Positions 1 through 8,074 of a DNA stretch of 64,000 bases are shown piece by piece. The DNA is from Vibrio cortegadensis. Its GTDB lineage: Bacteria; Pseudomonadota; Gammaproteobacteria; Enterobacterales; Vibrionaceae. The stretch covers positions 2,294,001 to 2,358,000 of the forward strand of contig NZ_AP025472.1 in assembly GCF_024347395.1 (NCBI RefSeq). Direction: 5' to 3'. The notes beneath the pieces were generated by a model, which was not told the DNA's origin, made no database searches, and saw only the letters and a program-made list of their open reading frames with translations. Both the position numbers and the translations under genes were made by a program. How positions within the stretch are numbered: position 1 is the stretch's first letter; each line of letters starts with the position of its first letter.

Positions 1-59
1 AGAGTGAACAACTTCTGAACACATTACTTTAAAGTCTGTCTACGAACTTTGGAGGAAAC

Positions 60-200
60 ATGGACTTTTGGCTTGATCTCCTATTTGGTAATGCTGTGGG
101 ACTATCTTCAATGATAGTAATTCTTAGTGCTCTAGGTCTGATGCTGTTTTACGGCGGTTTCATCATCTACAAAGTTACGCATGACAAATCTCCTCACTAG
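60..200 (+). CDS. DUF3149-like single-span membrane microprotein (46 aa)
   Basis: An ATG preceded at a good distance by GGAGG (51-55) opens a 46-residue protein. It has a short amphipathic start (MDFWLDLLFGN) and one hydrophobic span at about residues 16-38, rich in Ile, Leu, Met and Phe, then a short Lys/His tail. Length and layout resemble the DUF3149 family of tiny membrane proteins found in Vibrio and relatives, whose function is unknown. The strong ribosome site and the terminator 74 bp downstream argue that it is real. It seems monocistronic; its promoter would lie at or before the window start. Family assignment is from memory of the pattern. Confidence 0.7.
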   Translation: MDFWLDLLFGNAVGLSSMIVILSALGLMLFYGGFIIYKVTHDKSPH

Positions 201-273
201 CTCGCTTAGCCCTATTTAATCGCCACATTTATTTTTCTAAAAATGGCACCAATAAATAGATAATCGCTTTGCT

Positions 274-306
274 CCGGAGTCGGTATCATACCCACTCCGG
301 TTTTTT
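274..306 (+). terminator. Rho-independent terminator after the microprotein
   Basis: CCGGAGT (274-280) pairs with ACTCCGG (294-300) and is followed directly by six T. It separates the microprotein gene from smrA. Confidence 0.75.
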
Positions 307-398
307 ATTCCCGCCTTCGAAAACTTCTCTATCCGTCTGGTCCTTTTTCAATTTCAATTGATATAATTTCACTATGACTGACTAACTGAGATGCACTT

Positions 399-980
399 AT
401 GTCTCAAGACCAAGATTTAGATCTGTTTCAACAGATGATGAGTGACGTAACTCCAATGGCTCACGATACTGCAGAGCACACCAAGGTTCATCAAGTCACC
501 GAAGCCCAACTCGCTAAACGTGAAGCGGCGATATGGCTGACTGAAAGTGATCCTGAGTACCTCTCTCTTGATAATGCCACCATGCTTAAACCGGACGACA
601 TGATTGAATTTAAAAGAGATGGCGTCCAAGAGGGGGTATACCGAAAATTAAGACTCGGAAAATACCCTATTCAAGCTCGTCTTGATTTACACCGTTACAC
701 GTTGAAAGATGCGCGTGATGAGGTTGTTCGCTTTTTACGTCAATGTTTAAAGATGGACATTAGAACCGTTGTCATTGTTCACGGCAAAGGCGAACGCTCT
801 AATCCACCAGCATTAATGAAAAGCTACGTTTCAACATGGTTACAACAAATTAAAGACGTTCAGTGCGTTCATAGCGCACAACATTTTCATGGTGGGTTTG
901 GTGCTGTTTATGTTTTATTGAGAAAAAGCGCAGAACAAAAACTCGAAAATAGAGAGCGCCATCAAAAACGAATGAGCTGA
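399..980 (+). CDS. smrA: Smr-domain DNA endonuclease SmrA
   Basis: 193 aa, close to the E. coli SmrA (YdaL) length. The N-terminal third is polar; the Smr domain occupies roughly residues 90-175, with the LDLHRYT motif (95-101), VHGKG (127-131) and HGGFGAVYVLL (164-174). Smr domains of this stand-alone type are known as nicking endonucleases and are related to the MutS2 C-terminal domain. The physiological role of SmrA is unsettled. The gene stands alone between two terminators. There is no clear Shine-Dalgarno, but the start fits the family. Confidence 0.88.
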   Translation: MSQDQDLDLFQQMMSDVTPMAHDTAEHTKVHQVTEAQLAKREAAIWLTESDPEYLSLDNATMLKPDDMIEFKRDGVQEGVYRKLRLGKYPIQARLDLHRYTLKDARDEVVRFLRQCLKMDIRTVVIVHGKGERSNPPALMKSYVSTWLQQIKDVQCVHSAQHFHGGFGAVYVLLRKSAEQKLENRERHQKRMS

Positions 981-1056
981 TCCCAGCAATAAAACATCAC
1001 GACTTTAAAGTTCGTGCTGATTTTTAAAGTTAGTGCTAAAATTGAACGAATCATCA

Positions 1057-1085
1057 AAGCAACTATCTCGGTAGTTGCTTTTTTA
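1057..1085 (+). terminator. Rho-independent terminator after smrA
   Basis: AAGCAACTA (1057-1065) pairs with TAGTTGCTT (1072-1080), followed by a T run. It lies between smrA and rluF, so rluF probably has its own promoter in the remaining 50 bp or relies on read-through. Confidence 0.8.
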
Positions 1086-1137
1086 ATCGTCCTAATTTCT
1101 TACCCAAACAATCGTTGTGAAACGCTAAGAGAATCTC

Positions 1138-2235
1138 ATGTCACAAGAATCCCAAGCTAAACGTCTCAATAAATACATCAGTGAAACAGGTTTCTGCTCT
1201 CGTCGAGAAGCAGATAAACTGATTGATGCTGGTCGAGTTACTATCAATGGCACTATCCCTGAAATGGGCACGAAAGTGCTTCCTAGCGATGAAGTATGCA
1301 TTGATGGTAAACCAGTAAAATCAAAAGAAGCCCCTGTTTATATTGCTCTCAACAAGCCGACAGGCATTACTTGTACCACTGAACGTGATGTTCCTGGCAA
1401 CATTGTTGATTTTATTGGTCACAGGAAACGTATATTCCCTATTGGTCGCTTAGATAAACCATCTGACGGTTTGATCTTCCTAACCAATGATGGCGATATT
1501 GTGAACAAGATTTTACGCGCAGGGAACAATCACGAAAAAGAGTATGTGGTTCGTGTCGATAAACCGATCACTCAGCACTTTTTAGATAAAATGAGCTCTG
1601 GCGTTGAAATTTTAGATACTGTCACTCTGCCATGTAAAGTCACCAAAGAGACTCAATACTCTTTTCGCATTACTTTAACGCAAGGGCTTAACCGCCAAAT
1701 TCGCCGTATGTGTGAAGCGCTAGGTTTTGAAGTATTTAAGCTTCGTCGTGTACGCATCATGAACATCTCACTAGATGGTATTCCTAACGGTAAATGGCGT
1801 TATTTAACGGATGATGAAGTGGCTGAAATTTTACTTATGAGTGAAGGTTCTAGCGGCACTGAAGAGGCTTCAAAAGTCGACGGCAAAGGACATCGCATCA
1901 AAAAAGCGACCGATGCAAAACTTTACGATGCGCGTCAACAGGCTGAGAACGCACCTAAGCATAAGATTTATAGCGGTCATGGTAGTGATGAATTCAGACA
2001 CGCACCGAACAGCAAGCGTGGTTCTGGTCGTTCAAGTGAGGGCCGCTCAAGTGATGGGCGTTCAACTGGCGGACGTTCAGAGAACCGTCGATACTCAAAT
2101 GATGATCGTAATGACAACCGACGTTCAAGCCGAGATGCAAATGGGAAGCGCGACTCACGTCCGAGCCATTCAGGGCAGCGCCCAAATAAACCCGCACCTA
2201 AAAGAGTCAGCGGTACGTTGAGCTTGAAAAAGTAA
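1138..2235 (+). CDS. rluF: 23S rRNA pseudouridine(2604) synthase RluF, with long Arg/Ser/Gly-rich tail
   Basis: 365 aa against about 290 in E. coli. An S4 RNA-binding domain (about 8-65) precedes an RsuA/RluB/E/F-type catalytic domain with the signature GRLDKPSDGL (103-112), whose Asp106 is the expected catalytic residue. RluF isomerises U2604 in 23S rRNA; RluF rather than RluE or RluB is assigned from overall similarity. From about residue 250 the protein becomes a basic, low-complexity tail with repeated GRSS/GRST units and many Arg, Ser, Gly and Asn. This is probably disordered and RNA-binding. The gene ends at a terminator and appears monocistronic. Confidence 0.88.
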   Translation: MSQESQAKRLNKYISETGFCSRREADKLIDAGRVTINGTIPEMGTKVLPSDEVCIDGKPVKSKEAPVYIALNKPTGITCTTERDVPGNIVDFIGHRKRIFPIGRLDKPSDGLIFLTNDGDIVNKILRAGNNHEKEYVVRVDKPITQHFLDKMSSGVEILDTVTLPCKVTKETQYSFRITLTQGLNRQIRRMCEALGFEVFKLRRVRIMNISLDGIPNGKWRYLTDDEVAEILLMSEGSSGTEEASKVDGKGHRIKKATDAKLYDARQQAENAPKHKIYSGHGSDEFRHAPNSKRGSGRSSEGRSSDGRSTGGRSENRRYSNDDRNDNRRSSRDANGKRDSRPSHSGQRPNKPAPKRVSGTLSLKK

Positions 2236-2264
2236 TCTCATAAACTAATCTCATAGACATTGAT

Positions 2265-2294
2265 AAAATCGCGGCGTATTCGTCGCGATTTTTT
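2265..2294 (+). terminator. Rho-independent terminator after rluF
   Basis: AAATCGCG pairs with CGCGATTT around a short loop and is followed by T-rich sequence, starting about 30 bp after the rluF stop. Confidence 0.75.
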
Positions 2295-2364
2295 ATTGCC
2301 TTTAGCTCAAGTTTCTTTGACTTTAGTTGCTTTGACATCAATCGAATATCACTTACAAGGGTAG

Positions 2365-2838
2365 TTATAAGCATAACTCAGCAAATTGACCACGAGTTAG
2401 TACTGCCAAATCTTGTGGTGCTAATTCAATTTCTAGCCCACGCTTACCCGCACTGACACATATCGCAACCAAAGTTTCTGCGCTGCAATGAATAAACGTT
2501 GGCAGTGCTTTTTTTTGACCTAGTGGGCTGATCCCCCCCACAACATACCCTGTTGTTTTCTGTGCAATGTCCGGATCGGCCATCTCTGCCTTTTTGGCTT
2601 TAGTCGCCTTTGCCGCTAATTTTAGATTGAGTTTTTGTGCTACAGGAATAATCGCAACCGCCAGGTTTTTTGGCTCTCCATTGATACAAAATAGCAATGT
2701 CTTGAATACCGTATCAGGGTCTTGGCCTAATACTTCCGCCGCTTCTAACCCATAACTATTATGGTTTGGATCATGTTGATACTGGTGGATTATATGAGGA
2801 ACCTTTCGCTTTTTCGCGAGGTTAATTGCAGGAGTCAT
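2365..2838 (-). CDS. ybaK: Cys-tRNA(Pro) deacylase YbaK
   Basis: 157 aa from the chosen start (MTPAINLAKK), which aligns with the N terminus of E. coli YbaK. The reading frame is open 24 codons further upstream, but that extension runs into the nutA terminator and is unlikely to be translated. The protein hydrolyses Cys-tRNA(Pro) mischarged by ProRS. The catalytic lysine of the family is present as K46 in FKTLLF, and the conserved GYVVGGISPLGQKK stretch and SAGKRGLEIEL are intact. Convergent with rluF; upstream lies nutA on the same strand, separated by a terminator. No obvious strong ribosome site is visible. Confidence 0.9.
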   Translation of the reverse strand: MTPAINLAKKRKVPHIIHQYQHDPNHNSYGLEAAEVLGQDPDTVFKTLLFCINGEPKNLAVAIIPVAQKLNLKLAAKATKAKKAEMADPDIAQKTTGYVVGGISPLGQKKALPTFIHCSAETLVAICVSAGKRGLEIELAPQDLAVLTRGQFAELCL

Positions 2839-2889
2839 TCGTCTGTCCACAGGGTAAGAGTAAGAAATCATTGCTTGAATTTTAAATAC

Positions 2890-2917
2890 AAAAAAGCGAT
2901 GCCGAAGCACCGCTTTT
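2890..2917 (-). terminator. Rho-independent terminator of nutA, UUCG tetraloop
   Basis: On the minus strand an 11-bp stem (AAAAGCGGTGC with GCATCGCTTTT, one G-U pair) closes on a C(UUCG)G tetraloop and runs into T residues. It lies 54 bp after the nutA stop. Confidence 0.85.
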
Positions 2918-2970
2918 AGTAAAAAATATCAGAGACTAAGAGTCAAACTCTTTCTCCTACTATTCCTTAA

Positions 2971-4632
2971 TTACTTGTAAACAATCTCGCCAGATGGTGC
3001 ATATGCATTAACATCAACAGGGCTGTTCGCTTCTAAGTAATCTTTTAATACTTCAGCGTCAACAAAACCAGTATTTACGTAGCCTGGGTGACCTGAAATT
3101 TTAGGGTAACCATCACCACCAGCAGCGTTGTAACTTGGGATAGTGAAACGGTAAGTCTCATCTAAGCGCAATTGCTTGCCACCGATAAATACGTTAGATA
3201 CTTTACCGTCTGCAACCGTCATTGAGATACCCGCGAACTGAGCGTAAGCACCAGAGTCGATAGGCTTAGTACCTACAACATTTAGGTAATCCATTACTTC
3301 CGCACCGTTCATGTCTACGTAAGTTAGGATATTCGCAAATGGTTGAACCGTTAGAACGTCTTTGTATGTTACGTCACCCGCTTCAATTGAGTCACGAACG
3401 CCACCAGAGTTCATTACAGAGAAATCTGCTTTTGCACGTTCCATGTGAGCCGTTGCAATCAGACGACCTAGATTAGTTTGTTGGAAACGAACGACGTTAC
3501 GGTCACCTTCAAGCTTGCCATTTGTCTCAGCAATCTTAATACCTAGCTGTTCTTGGCCTTGCTCTTGGAACGGACGTAAGAACTCAAGAAGCTCTTTATC
3601 TTGTGCAATCTCTTCTTGGATAAGAACACGCTTCTTCTTACCGTCTACCTTAATTTTTTTCTTAAGGTTAACAGGGATAAGATCATAGCTTACCATCTCT
3701 AGCTCGCCGTTACGGAACTCGTAATCAGCACGGCCTACGTACTTGCCCCACTCGTGAGCTTGAACAATGTAAGTACCGTTTTGTTCGTCTGGCTTACACT
3801 CATCACCTGGCTTGAAGTTTTTCTTAGCGACGTTTGGACCTTCCATACATACAGGCTCTTGAGAGTGACCACCAACGATCATATCCAGAGAACCTTCATC
3901 TAAGTAACGAGCTAGAGCTACATCACCAGGAGCGTTAACACCACGTTGACCATCTTCGTAGTGGCCCATGTGTGTTACAGCAAAAATTAGATCTGGTTTT
4001 TCAGTCTCTTCAAGTTCAGCGATCAGTTTTTTCGCTTCTTCTTTAGGGTCACGGAAGTCAACACCACCGATGTATTCTGGGTTACCAATTTTCGCTGTAT
4101 CTTCAGTCGTTAAACCGATAACGGCAATTTTGATACCTTGCTTGTCGAACATTTGGTAAGCTTGGAAAAGACGCTCGCCAGTTTCTTTATCGTAAATGTT
4201 CGCAGAAAGCATTGGGAAATCAGCCCACTCTTTCTGTTTGAATAGAACTTCTAATGGATTATCAAATTCGTGGTTACCCAGTGCCATCGCATCGTAACCA
4301 ATTTTAGTCATACCTTTGAAATCAGGTTCTGCATCTTGAAGATCTGACTCAGGTACACCAGTGTTGATATCACCACCAGAAAGAAGTAACACGCTACCAC
4401 CTTCTGCACGTACATCGGCACGCAACTCATCAATAAGTGTCTTACGAGCAGCCATGCCGTACTCGCCATATTTATTCTGCCAAAAACGACCGTGGTTATC
4501 ATTAGTATGAAGAACCGTTAGTTTGTACGTTGTATCTGCATTCCAGTCGTGTGTTGGTTCAGATGCACAACCACCAAGAGTTGCAAGAATAGCTGCGCTT
4601 AACGCAGTCTTTAGAATAAGGCTTTGCTTCAT
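2971..4632 (-). CDS. nutA: Lipoprotein 5'-nucleotidase / UshA family (NutA)
   Basis: 553 aa from the second of two in-frame ATGs; this one sits about 7 nt from AAGG, while the first (4638) is too close to it. A lipoprotein signal peptide ends in LGGC (Cys22), so the enzyme is membrane-anchored and faces out. The metallophosphatase half carries HTNDNHGRF (42-50) and GNHEFDN. The C-terminal half carries the nucleotide-binding GGDGYP region. It closely resembles the Vibrio NutA chloride-requiring 5'-nucleotidase, which dephosphorylates external AMP and ATP so the nucleoside can be taken up. E. coli UshA is the periplasmic homologue and is not a lipoprotein. Monocistronic with a UUCG terminator. 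Confidence 0.9.
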   Translation of the reverse strand: MKQSLILKTALSAAILATLGGCASEPTHDWNADTTYKLTVLHTNDNHGRFWQNKYGEYGMAARKTLIDELRADVRAEGGSVLLLSGGDINTGVPESDLQDAEPDFKGMTKIGYDAMALGNHEFDNPLEVLFKQKEWADFPMLSANIYDKETGERLFQAYQMFDKQGIKIAVIGLTTEDTAKIGNPEYIGGVDFRDPKEEAKKLIAELEETEKPDLIFAVTHMGHYEDGQRGVNAPGDVALARYLDEGSLDMIVGGHSQEPVCMEGPNVAKKNFKPGDECKPDEQNGTYIVQAHEWGKYVGRADYEFRNGELEMVSYDLIPVNLKKKIKVDGKKKRVLIQEEIAQDKELLEFLRPFQEQGQEQLGIKIAETNGKLEGDRNVVRFQQTNLGRLIATAHMERAKADFSVMNSGGVRDSIEAGDVTYKDVLTVQPFANILTYVDMNGAEVMDYLNVVGTKPIDSGAYAQFAGISMTVADGKVSNVFIGGKQLRLDETYRFTIPSYNAAGGDGYPKISGHPGYVNTGFVDAEVLKDYLEANSPVDVNAYAPSGEIVYK

Positions 4633-4992
4633 TGTCATACCTTTTGAACGGTTAGGGGTCCACTACTTTATAAATAGGCTTACAGACAAAATATTACAAA
4701 TAGAGTGTATATGCTTGAAAGACCTATAAAACATGAACTAGTTTAAATTAACAGAGTCCAAGTAACATTTTGTTTTCATATTAATGTCGAATCAATCACA
4801 CTAAAAAGATAATGCAGGTGTAATAGGTGCTGTAACTTGCACTTAAGGTTAAATAAGATCACAGGCAAACGTTTTACTGTGAGATCGACGATTAATACGA
4901 AGAATGAGAGATGAAACGCTTAATAAACACAAATGGGCAGCATGGCGGTCTAGCCCAGGCACACACGTCTAGCTAAGCTGATAGCAAAAAGC
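4633..4992. other. Long intergenic region upstream of nutA
   Basis: About 360 bp with no supported gene. It must hold the nutA promoter; on the minus strand TTGTAA, 17 bp, TATTTA near 4666-4695 is a weak candidate. It also contains an inverted repeat (separate entry) and the kdsA terminator at its far end. Nothing else is recognised. Confidence 0.5.
4857..4886. repeat. Inverted repeat in nutA upstream region
   Basis: GATCACAG (4857-4864) is mirrored by CTGTGAgATC (4877-4886) around AAACGTTT, itself palindromic. The TCACA...TGTGA orientation is the reverse of a CRP site, so it is not called one. It could be a regulator site or an RNA hairpin; function unknown. Confidence 0.4.
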
Positions 4993-5019
4993 AAAAAGGC
5001 CAACTCTCGTCAGCCTTTT
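4993..5019 (-). terminator. Rho-independent terminator of the hemA-kdsA operon
   Basis: On the minus strand AAAAGGC plus TGAC pairs with GTTG plus GCCTTTT around GAGA, followed by T and GC. It begins 22 bp after the kdsA stop. Confidence 0.75.
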
Positions 5020-5041
5020 AAACACACAATATCAGATTAAA

Positions 5042-5893
5042 TTACTTAATATCGATATCCGCAAAACTCTTGATCAGGTCATCTAGCGATTTCATTTGAG
5101 CCAAGAATGGTTCTAGTTTATCTAGAGGCAGCGCTGAAGGGCCATCACACATTGCTTTATCTGGGTTAGGGTGAGCTTCAATGAAGAGGCCAGCAATACC
5201 TGTCGCCAAACCGGCTTTCGCAAGCTCAACGGTTTGTTCACGGCGACCACCAGATGCAGCACCAGATGGGTCACGCATTTGCAATGAGTGAGTTACATCA
5301 AAGATGATAGGGCTACCGTTTGATGATTTTTTCATCACGCCGAAACCAAGCATATCAACGACTAAGTTGTCATATCCCATGCATGAACCACGCTCACATA
5401 GAATAATATTTTCGTTGCCACACTCAGCAAACTTATCAACAATATTACCTACTTGATTTGGGCTCATGAATTGCGGTTTCTTCACATTAATCACAGCGCC
5501 TGTTTTTGCCATCGCTTCAACAAGATCGGTTTGTCGTGCTAAAAATGCAGGTAATTGGATCACATCAACCACATCGGCAACCACTTGTGCTTGCGCTTCA
5601 GTGTGAATATCCGTGATAATTTTAACGCCAAAAGTATCTTTCAACTCTTGGAAGATTTTCATCCCTTCATCAAGGCCCGGGCCACGGTATGAGTGTACTG
5701 AGCTGCGGTTCGCTTTATCAAAAGAGGCTTTAAATACGTATGGGATGCCAAGCTTTTCCGTCACTTTTACGTAGTGCTCACAGATTTGCATCGCTAGATC
5801 GCGAGATTCTAAAACGTTCATGCCCGCAAATAGGGTGAATGGTTTGTCGTTGGCTACTGGAATATCACCAATATGAACTGTTTTCTGTTCCAT
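5042..5893 (-). CDS. kdsA: 3-deoxy-8-phosphooctulonate (KDO8P) synthase
   Basis: 283 aa, the usual KdsA length. It condenses phosphoenolpyruvate with arabinose 5-phosphate to make KDO8P, the precursor of the Kdo of lipid A-core. Family hallmarks are FVFKASFDKANRSS-like near residue 55 (here YVFKASFDKANRSS), ITDIHTE, QLPAFLARQTDL, KKPQFMSP and DVTHSLQ. Last gene of the minus-strand operon hemA-prfA-prmC-sirB2-sirB1-kdsA, starting 39 bp after sirB1. Same position as in E. coli. A terminator follows. Confidence 0.97.
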   Translation of the reverse strand: MEQKTVHIGDIPVANDKPFTLFAGMNVLESRDLAMQICEHYVKVTEKLGIPYVFKASFDKANRSSVHSYRGPGLDEGMKIFQELKDTFGVKIITDIHTEAQAQVVADVVDVIQLPAFLARQTDLVEAMAKTGAVINVKKPQFMSPNQVGNIVDKFAECGNENIILCERGSCMGYDNLVVDMLGFGVMKKSSNGSPIIFDVTHSLQMRDPSGAASGGRREQTVELAKAGLATGIAGLFIEAHPNPDKAMCDGPSALPLDKLEPFLAQMKSLDDLIKSFADIDIK

Positions 5894-5932
5894 TATCTTC
5901 TCTCAAAATTATTAGGTAGTTAACATTCATGT

Positions 5933-6742
5933 CTAATGAATGGTAATTGAACTTTCACTTAATGCATTAACTTGAGTCTTTAGTAACTCAGACGCAGGAT
6001 CATCAGGGCACTGATCAATAAAGTATTGGTAATCGGATACCGCTATCTGATGGCAATCTAACTGCTGATAAATAAATCCACGATCGCGAATCTCATATGG
6101 GTCATCTGGAACAAAGCTTAGCGCAAGATCCGTGCACCTTAATGCTAATGTATAGCGCTCTTCACGCAACAAAGCACTCTTTAACAATGCAAGCCAACGT
6201 CCAATGACGGTTGGGTTGTCTGCTGTATTGAAATGTTCAGGCTCTAAATTAGCTAAAGGGCCATCATGCCCAATCAGCCACGCTTTAAGTGTATGCTGTG
6301 CAACGAATTCACCATTATACGGATTAAGATAAACGGGGGTCTCTTCAGGCCATGTGACTTTAATTAAAAACTGAGTTGGAAAAGTGACGCCTTCGATAGG
6401 GAAACCCAACTTTCGCCCAAAAAAGAGTAGCAAAGAACCTAGACTAACAGGTACACCCTTGCGACGCTCAAGCACTTTATCGATAAACGCATTTTCGGAA
6501 GAGAAATACGCCTCTCTATCACCGCTAAAGCCCCAATCAGAGTAGAAAACATTCAGAAAGGATTCAAAGTTCTGCTTATCACTGACTTCATGATTCAGAC
6601 AGTTTTTGGCCTCTTTAACCAAGCGCTCTAGTTCTTCTTCAGCCCAATTAACCTGAGTTTCAGGATTTACCGCTTTATTTAAAACTAAAGCACCTTCAAC
6701 CAATTCCATATTATCGAAATCTTCATCAAATAAATTAAGCAT
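5933..6742 (-). CDS. sirB1: SirB1 family protein (transglutaminase-like plus TPR)
   Basis: 269 aa. The N-terminal two thirds belong to the SirB1/YchA transglutaminase-like fold, with ERRKGVPVSLGSLLLFF around residues 92-108. The C-terminal part (about 190-260) is TPR-like (YTLALRCTDLALSF, HQIAVSDYQYFIDQCP). The name comes from Salmonella invasion-gene regulation, but the biochemical role is not established. It sits 6 bp after sirB2 in the hemA-kdsA operon, the same order as in enterobacteria, which supports the assignment more than sequence motifs do. Confidence 0.88.
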   Translation of the reverse strand: MLNLFDEDFDNMELVEGALVLNKAVNPETQVNWAEEELERLVKEAKNCLNHEVSDKQNFESFLNVFYSDWGFSGDREAYFSSENAFIDKVLERRKGVPVSLGSLLLFFGRKLGFPIEGVTFPTQFLIKVTWPEETPVYLNPYNGEFVAQHTLKAWLIGHDGPLANLEPEHFNTADNPTVIGRWLALLKSALLREERYTLALRCTDLALSFVPDDPYEIRDRGFIYQQLDCHQIAVSDYQYFIDQCPDDPASELLKTQVNALSESSITIH

Positions 6743-6748
6743 ACTTTA

Positions 6749-7132
6749 TTACCCAAAGATAGTTGGCGTTTTCGTCATCGCAATCTTTCCTGCCATTGCT
6801 AGCCAGCCTAGAGCACCAAAAAATGAGAATGAACGCAGCAATTTATTACGGCCTAATCGTAGTGCAAAAAATCCCAACGCGATATAGATCATAACGCAGG
6901 TTAATTTTTCAGTTAACCAAGGCGCTTCAGGTGTGAAAGGGATAAAGCCTGTAATTGCAATCAGTGCAAAGCCAGAGAGCAGGAGCAGAGAGTCATTGAT
7001 ATGAGGAAAACGTTTTAGAAAACCATGCTCAAGTATTGGAGAGTTCGCCATCATCAAAAAGTAGCGAACGGAAAGTAAAACGGCACTAATACCAATCGTC
7101 AGAAGGTGAAAGTGTTTTAGAGCTTCGTACAT
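6749..7132 (-). CDS. sirB2: SirB2 family inner-membrane protein
   Basis: 127 aa with four hydrophobic spans (about 7-27, 45-64, 76-94, 98-118) and the family opening Y-LKHFHLLTIGIS. SirB2/YchQ proteins are small integral membrane proteins of unknown mechanism. Located between prmC and sirB1 and nearly abutting sirB1 (6 bp), so probably translated from one message with it. Assigned from membrane topology, length and operon position. Confidence 0.88.
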   Translation of the reverse strand: MYEALKHFHLLTIGISAVLLSVRYFLMMANSPILEHGFLKRFPHINDSLLLLSGFALIAITGFIPFTPEAPWLTEKLTCVMIYIALGFFALRLGRNKLLRSFSFFGALGWLAMAGKIAMTKTPTIFG

Positions 7133-7199
7133 ATTATCTCTCTTATTGTTGGCTCTTATGACAATATTTGCTCAGCGGCAAAAATTGTCGTTCTTGGGG

Positions 7200-8054
7200 C
7201 TATTTAATATTACGACCTAAAGTCACTCTATCATTGCCACCGTAATCTTGTTCTGTTGTGACATCACAATAGCCAAGATCAGTCATTATTTTCCGAACCG
7301 CTTGCCCTTGATCGTAACCATGCTCAAAAACCAACCATGCGTCTTTTTCCATATAATCAATAGCATGGGTGGATATAAACCGAATATCAGCCAAACCTTC
7401 ATCTTCAGCAACAAGTGCTGTTATGGGTTCAAAGCGAACATCACCTTGAGTTAAGTGCGGATCATTTTCTTCAATGTAGGGCGGGTTCGAAACAATTAAA
7501 GCAAACTTCATGCCGTTATCAATCGGTTCAAACCAACTGCCATGGCGAAAAGTCGCATTTAAAAGATTAAGTTGTTGCCCATTATGAGTCGCAAGCTGTT
7601 GCGCTTCAGGACGGAGATCGACTCCGATGACTTGTCGATTAGGTAGCTCTGACGCTAAAGCTAATGCTATCGCCCCTGTACCGGTTCCTAAATCGAGAAT
7701 GGCACCTTGCTGTTCGAAGGTTTTATCCAGAGCGACTTCAACTAATCTTTCGGTATCAGGTCTTGGGATTAAAGTGGAAGGTGATACCTTTAATGGCAGA
7801 GACCAGAACTCCCTCTCCCCGACAATATAGGCAACAGGCTCGCCTTTTAGTCGCCTTTCAACAATACGATTGAAATCAATCCACTGTTCATTGGTTAGCG
7901 TTTTTTCAGGCCAAGTCAGTAAATATGAGCGAGGTTTATCGAGTGCATGGCAAAGTAACACTGCCGCATCAAGAGAGGGCGATTCACTGCCGCTCTCTTG
8001 AAACTGGCTAATGGTAGCTTTAAGCACATGTTCGATTGTGCGGTTAGCGTTCAT
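7200..8054 (-). CDS. prmC: Release factor glutamine methyltransferase PrmC
   Basis: 284 aa. An N-terminal helical release-factor-binding region is followed by a class I methyltransferase domain with the SAM-binding DLGTGTGAIAL (121-131) and the glutamine-methylating NPPY motif (190-193). PrmC methylates the Gln of the GGQ motif in RF1 and RF2. The substrate RF1 is encoded immediately upstream by prfA (20 bp gap), as in E. coli, so enzyme and substrate are co-expressed. Confidence 0.97.
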   Translation of the reverse strand: MNANRTIEHVLKATISQFQESGSESPSLDAAVLLCHALDKPRSYLLTWPEKTLTNEQWIDFNRIVERRLKGEPVAYIVGEREFWSLPLKVSPSTLIPRPDTERLVEVALDKTFEQQGAILDLGTGTGAIALALASELPNRQVIGVDLRPEAQQLATHNGQQLNLLNATFRHGSWFEPIDNGMKFALIVSNPPYIEENDPHLTQGDVRFEPITALVAEDEGLADIRFISTHAIDYMEKDAWLVFEHGYDQGQAVRKIMTDLGYCDVTTEQDYGGNDRVTLGRNIK

Positions 8055-8074
8055 TAATTCTGCGTCACCAACAA

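Noticed and set aside
2839..2910. 24-codon N-terminal extension of ybaK
   Set aside because: It overlaps the nutA terminator hairpin and has no counterpart in YbaK; MTPAINL matches the known start.
4857..4886. CRP site upstream of nutA
   Set aside because: Half-sites are in the order TCACA...TGTGA, opposite to the CRP consensus, with 13 bp between them.
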